Assembly (NCBI GenBank): GCA_021784835.1
Contig: JAJYHI010000127.1
Coordinates: 1-12,747, forward strand
From: a bacterium
GTDB taxonomy: Bacteria; SZUA-79; Acidulodesulfobacterales; Acidulodesulfobacteraceae
Length of the DNA: 12,747 nucleotides
Direction: 5' to 3'
The position numbers were made by a program, and so were the translations under genes. Under the pieces are notes generated by a model. The model did not search any database. It was not told the DNA's origin and worked only from the letters and a program-made list of their open reading frames with translations. Every line of letters begins with the position of its first letter. Positions within the stretch are counted from its first letter, which is position 1. Of the stretch, positions 12,437 to 12,747 are shown one piece after another.

Positions 12437-12747
12437 ATGTCCAATAAATCATATTATGTTTCTGCATTCAGTAAGGATATAATGTTATCTGCAATAAAAG
12501 ATTCTTTTAAAAAGCTTAATCCGAAAATAACGGTTAAAAATCCGGTTATGTTTGTAGTCGAGATAGGTTCCGTTATTACTACGGCAATATTTATCAAAGA
12601 TCTTTTTATCCATGATTTTAAATCTATATCTTTTGTTTTTCAGATAACTCTATGGCTGTGGTTTACGGTTTTATTCGCAAACTTTGCCGAAAGTATTTCG
12701 GAAGGAAGAGGCAAGGCGCAGGCGGACAGCCTCAGGAGAACGAAAAC
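12437..12747 (+). CDS. kdpB: KdpB, P-type ATPase subunit of the Kdp pump (5' part only)
   Basis: The first 103 residues are present and the frame runs off the window. They show [21 protein letters not shown] (24-44, first membrane helix) and [21 protein letters not shown] (70-90, second helix), then [13 protein letters not shown] leading to the actuator domain. These are diagnostic of KdpB. The catalytic DKTGT lies beyond the window. GGGGA (12426-12430) precedes the ATG. KdpB hydrolyses ATP to drive uptake through KdpA. The 63-bp gap after kdpC is AT-rich with no terminator. Confidence 0.95.
   Translation, partial: MSNKSYYVSAFSKDIMLSAIKDSFKKLNPKITVKNPVMFVVEIGSVITTAIFIKDLFIHDFKSISFVFQITLWLWFTVLFANFAESISEGRGKAQADSLRRTK

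Overview
The window is AT-rich DNA from a diderm bacterium. Outer-membrane porin, periplasmic cytochrome c, cytochrome bd-type oxidase, Rrf2/RIC and a c-di-AMP riboswitch in front of kdp together suggest an anaerobic or microaerophilic deltaproteobacterium-like lineage (Desulfobacterota sensu lato). That placement is an inference from gene content, not a phylogenetic result. Most genes have a clear Shine-Dalgarno, but a few appear to be transcribed leaderless.

Region 1 (1-1500) looks like an O2/NO stress module. It holds the tail of a probable cytochrome bd subunit II gene with its terminator, an Rrf2-family Fe-S regulator, and the convergent di-iron Fe-S repair protein RIC (YtfE/ScdA). The RIC promoter carries an FNR/CRP-type dyad centred at about -41.5. 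Similar AGAT...ATATCT dyads precede both rrf2 and RIC, so the Rrf2 protein may control both genes.

Region 2 (1500-3470) has an orphan intrinsic terminator with a possible alternative fold, then a large OprP-like outer-membrane porin with its own terminator.

Region 3 (3474-6943) is an accessory island bounded by two diverged copies of a short repeat. Inside, all on the minus strand except the insertion-sequence remnant, are a GHKL (Hsp90/MutL-type) ATPase whose C-terminus resembles DUF1016_N, a small monohaem cytochrome c just upstream in the same likely operon, a truncated ISNCY-like transposase, and an overlapping MNT/HEPN toxin-antitoxin-like pair.

Region 4 (6938-9156) has a TIM-barrel protein of the AP-endonuclease-2/xylose-isomerase fold, possibly CbiR-like, probably translated from a leaderless mRNA. 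It is followed 8 bp later by a 12-TM MFS transporter.

Region 5 (9157-12747) is a kdp high-affinity K+ uptake operon. A promoter (TTGACT-N17-TATATT) drives a ydaO-class c-di-AMP riboswitch. The 3' strand of its P1 helix is followed by a perfect 10-bp complement to the 5' arm of an intrinsic terminator, so the whole OFF switch can be read from the sequence. Next come kdpF, a second 28-residue membrane microprotein, kdpA, kdpC and the start of kdpB. The order A-C-B differs from the usual A-B-C.
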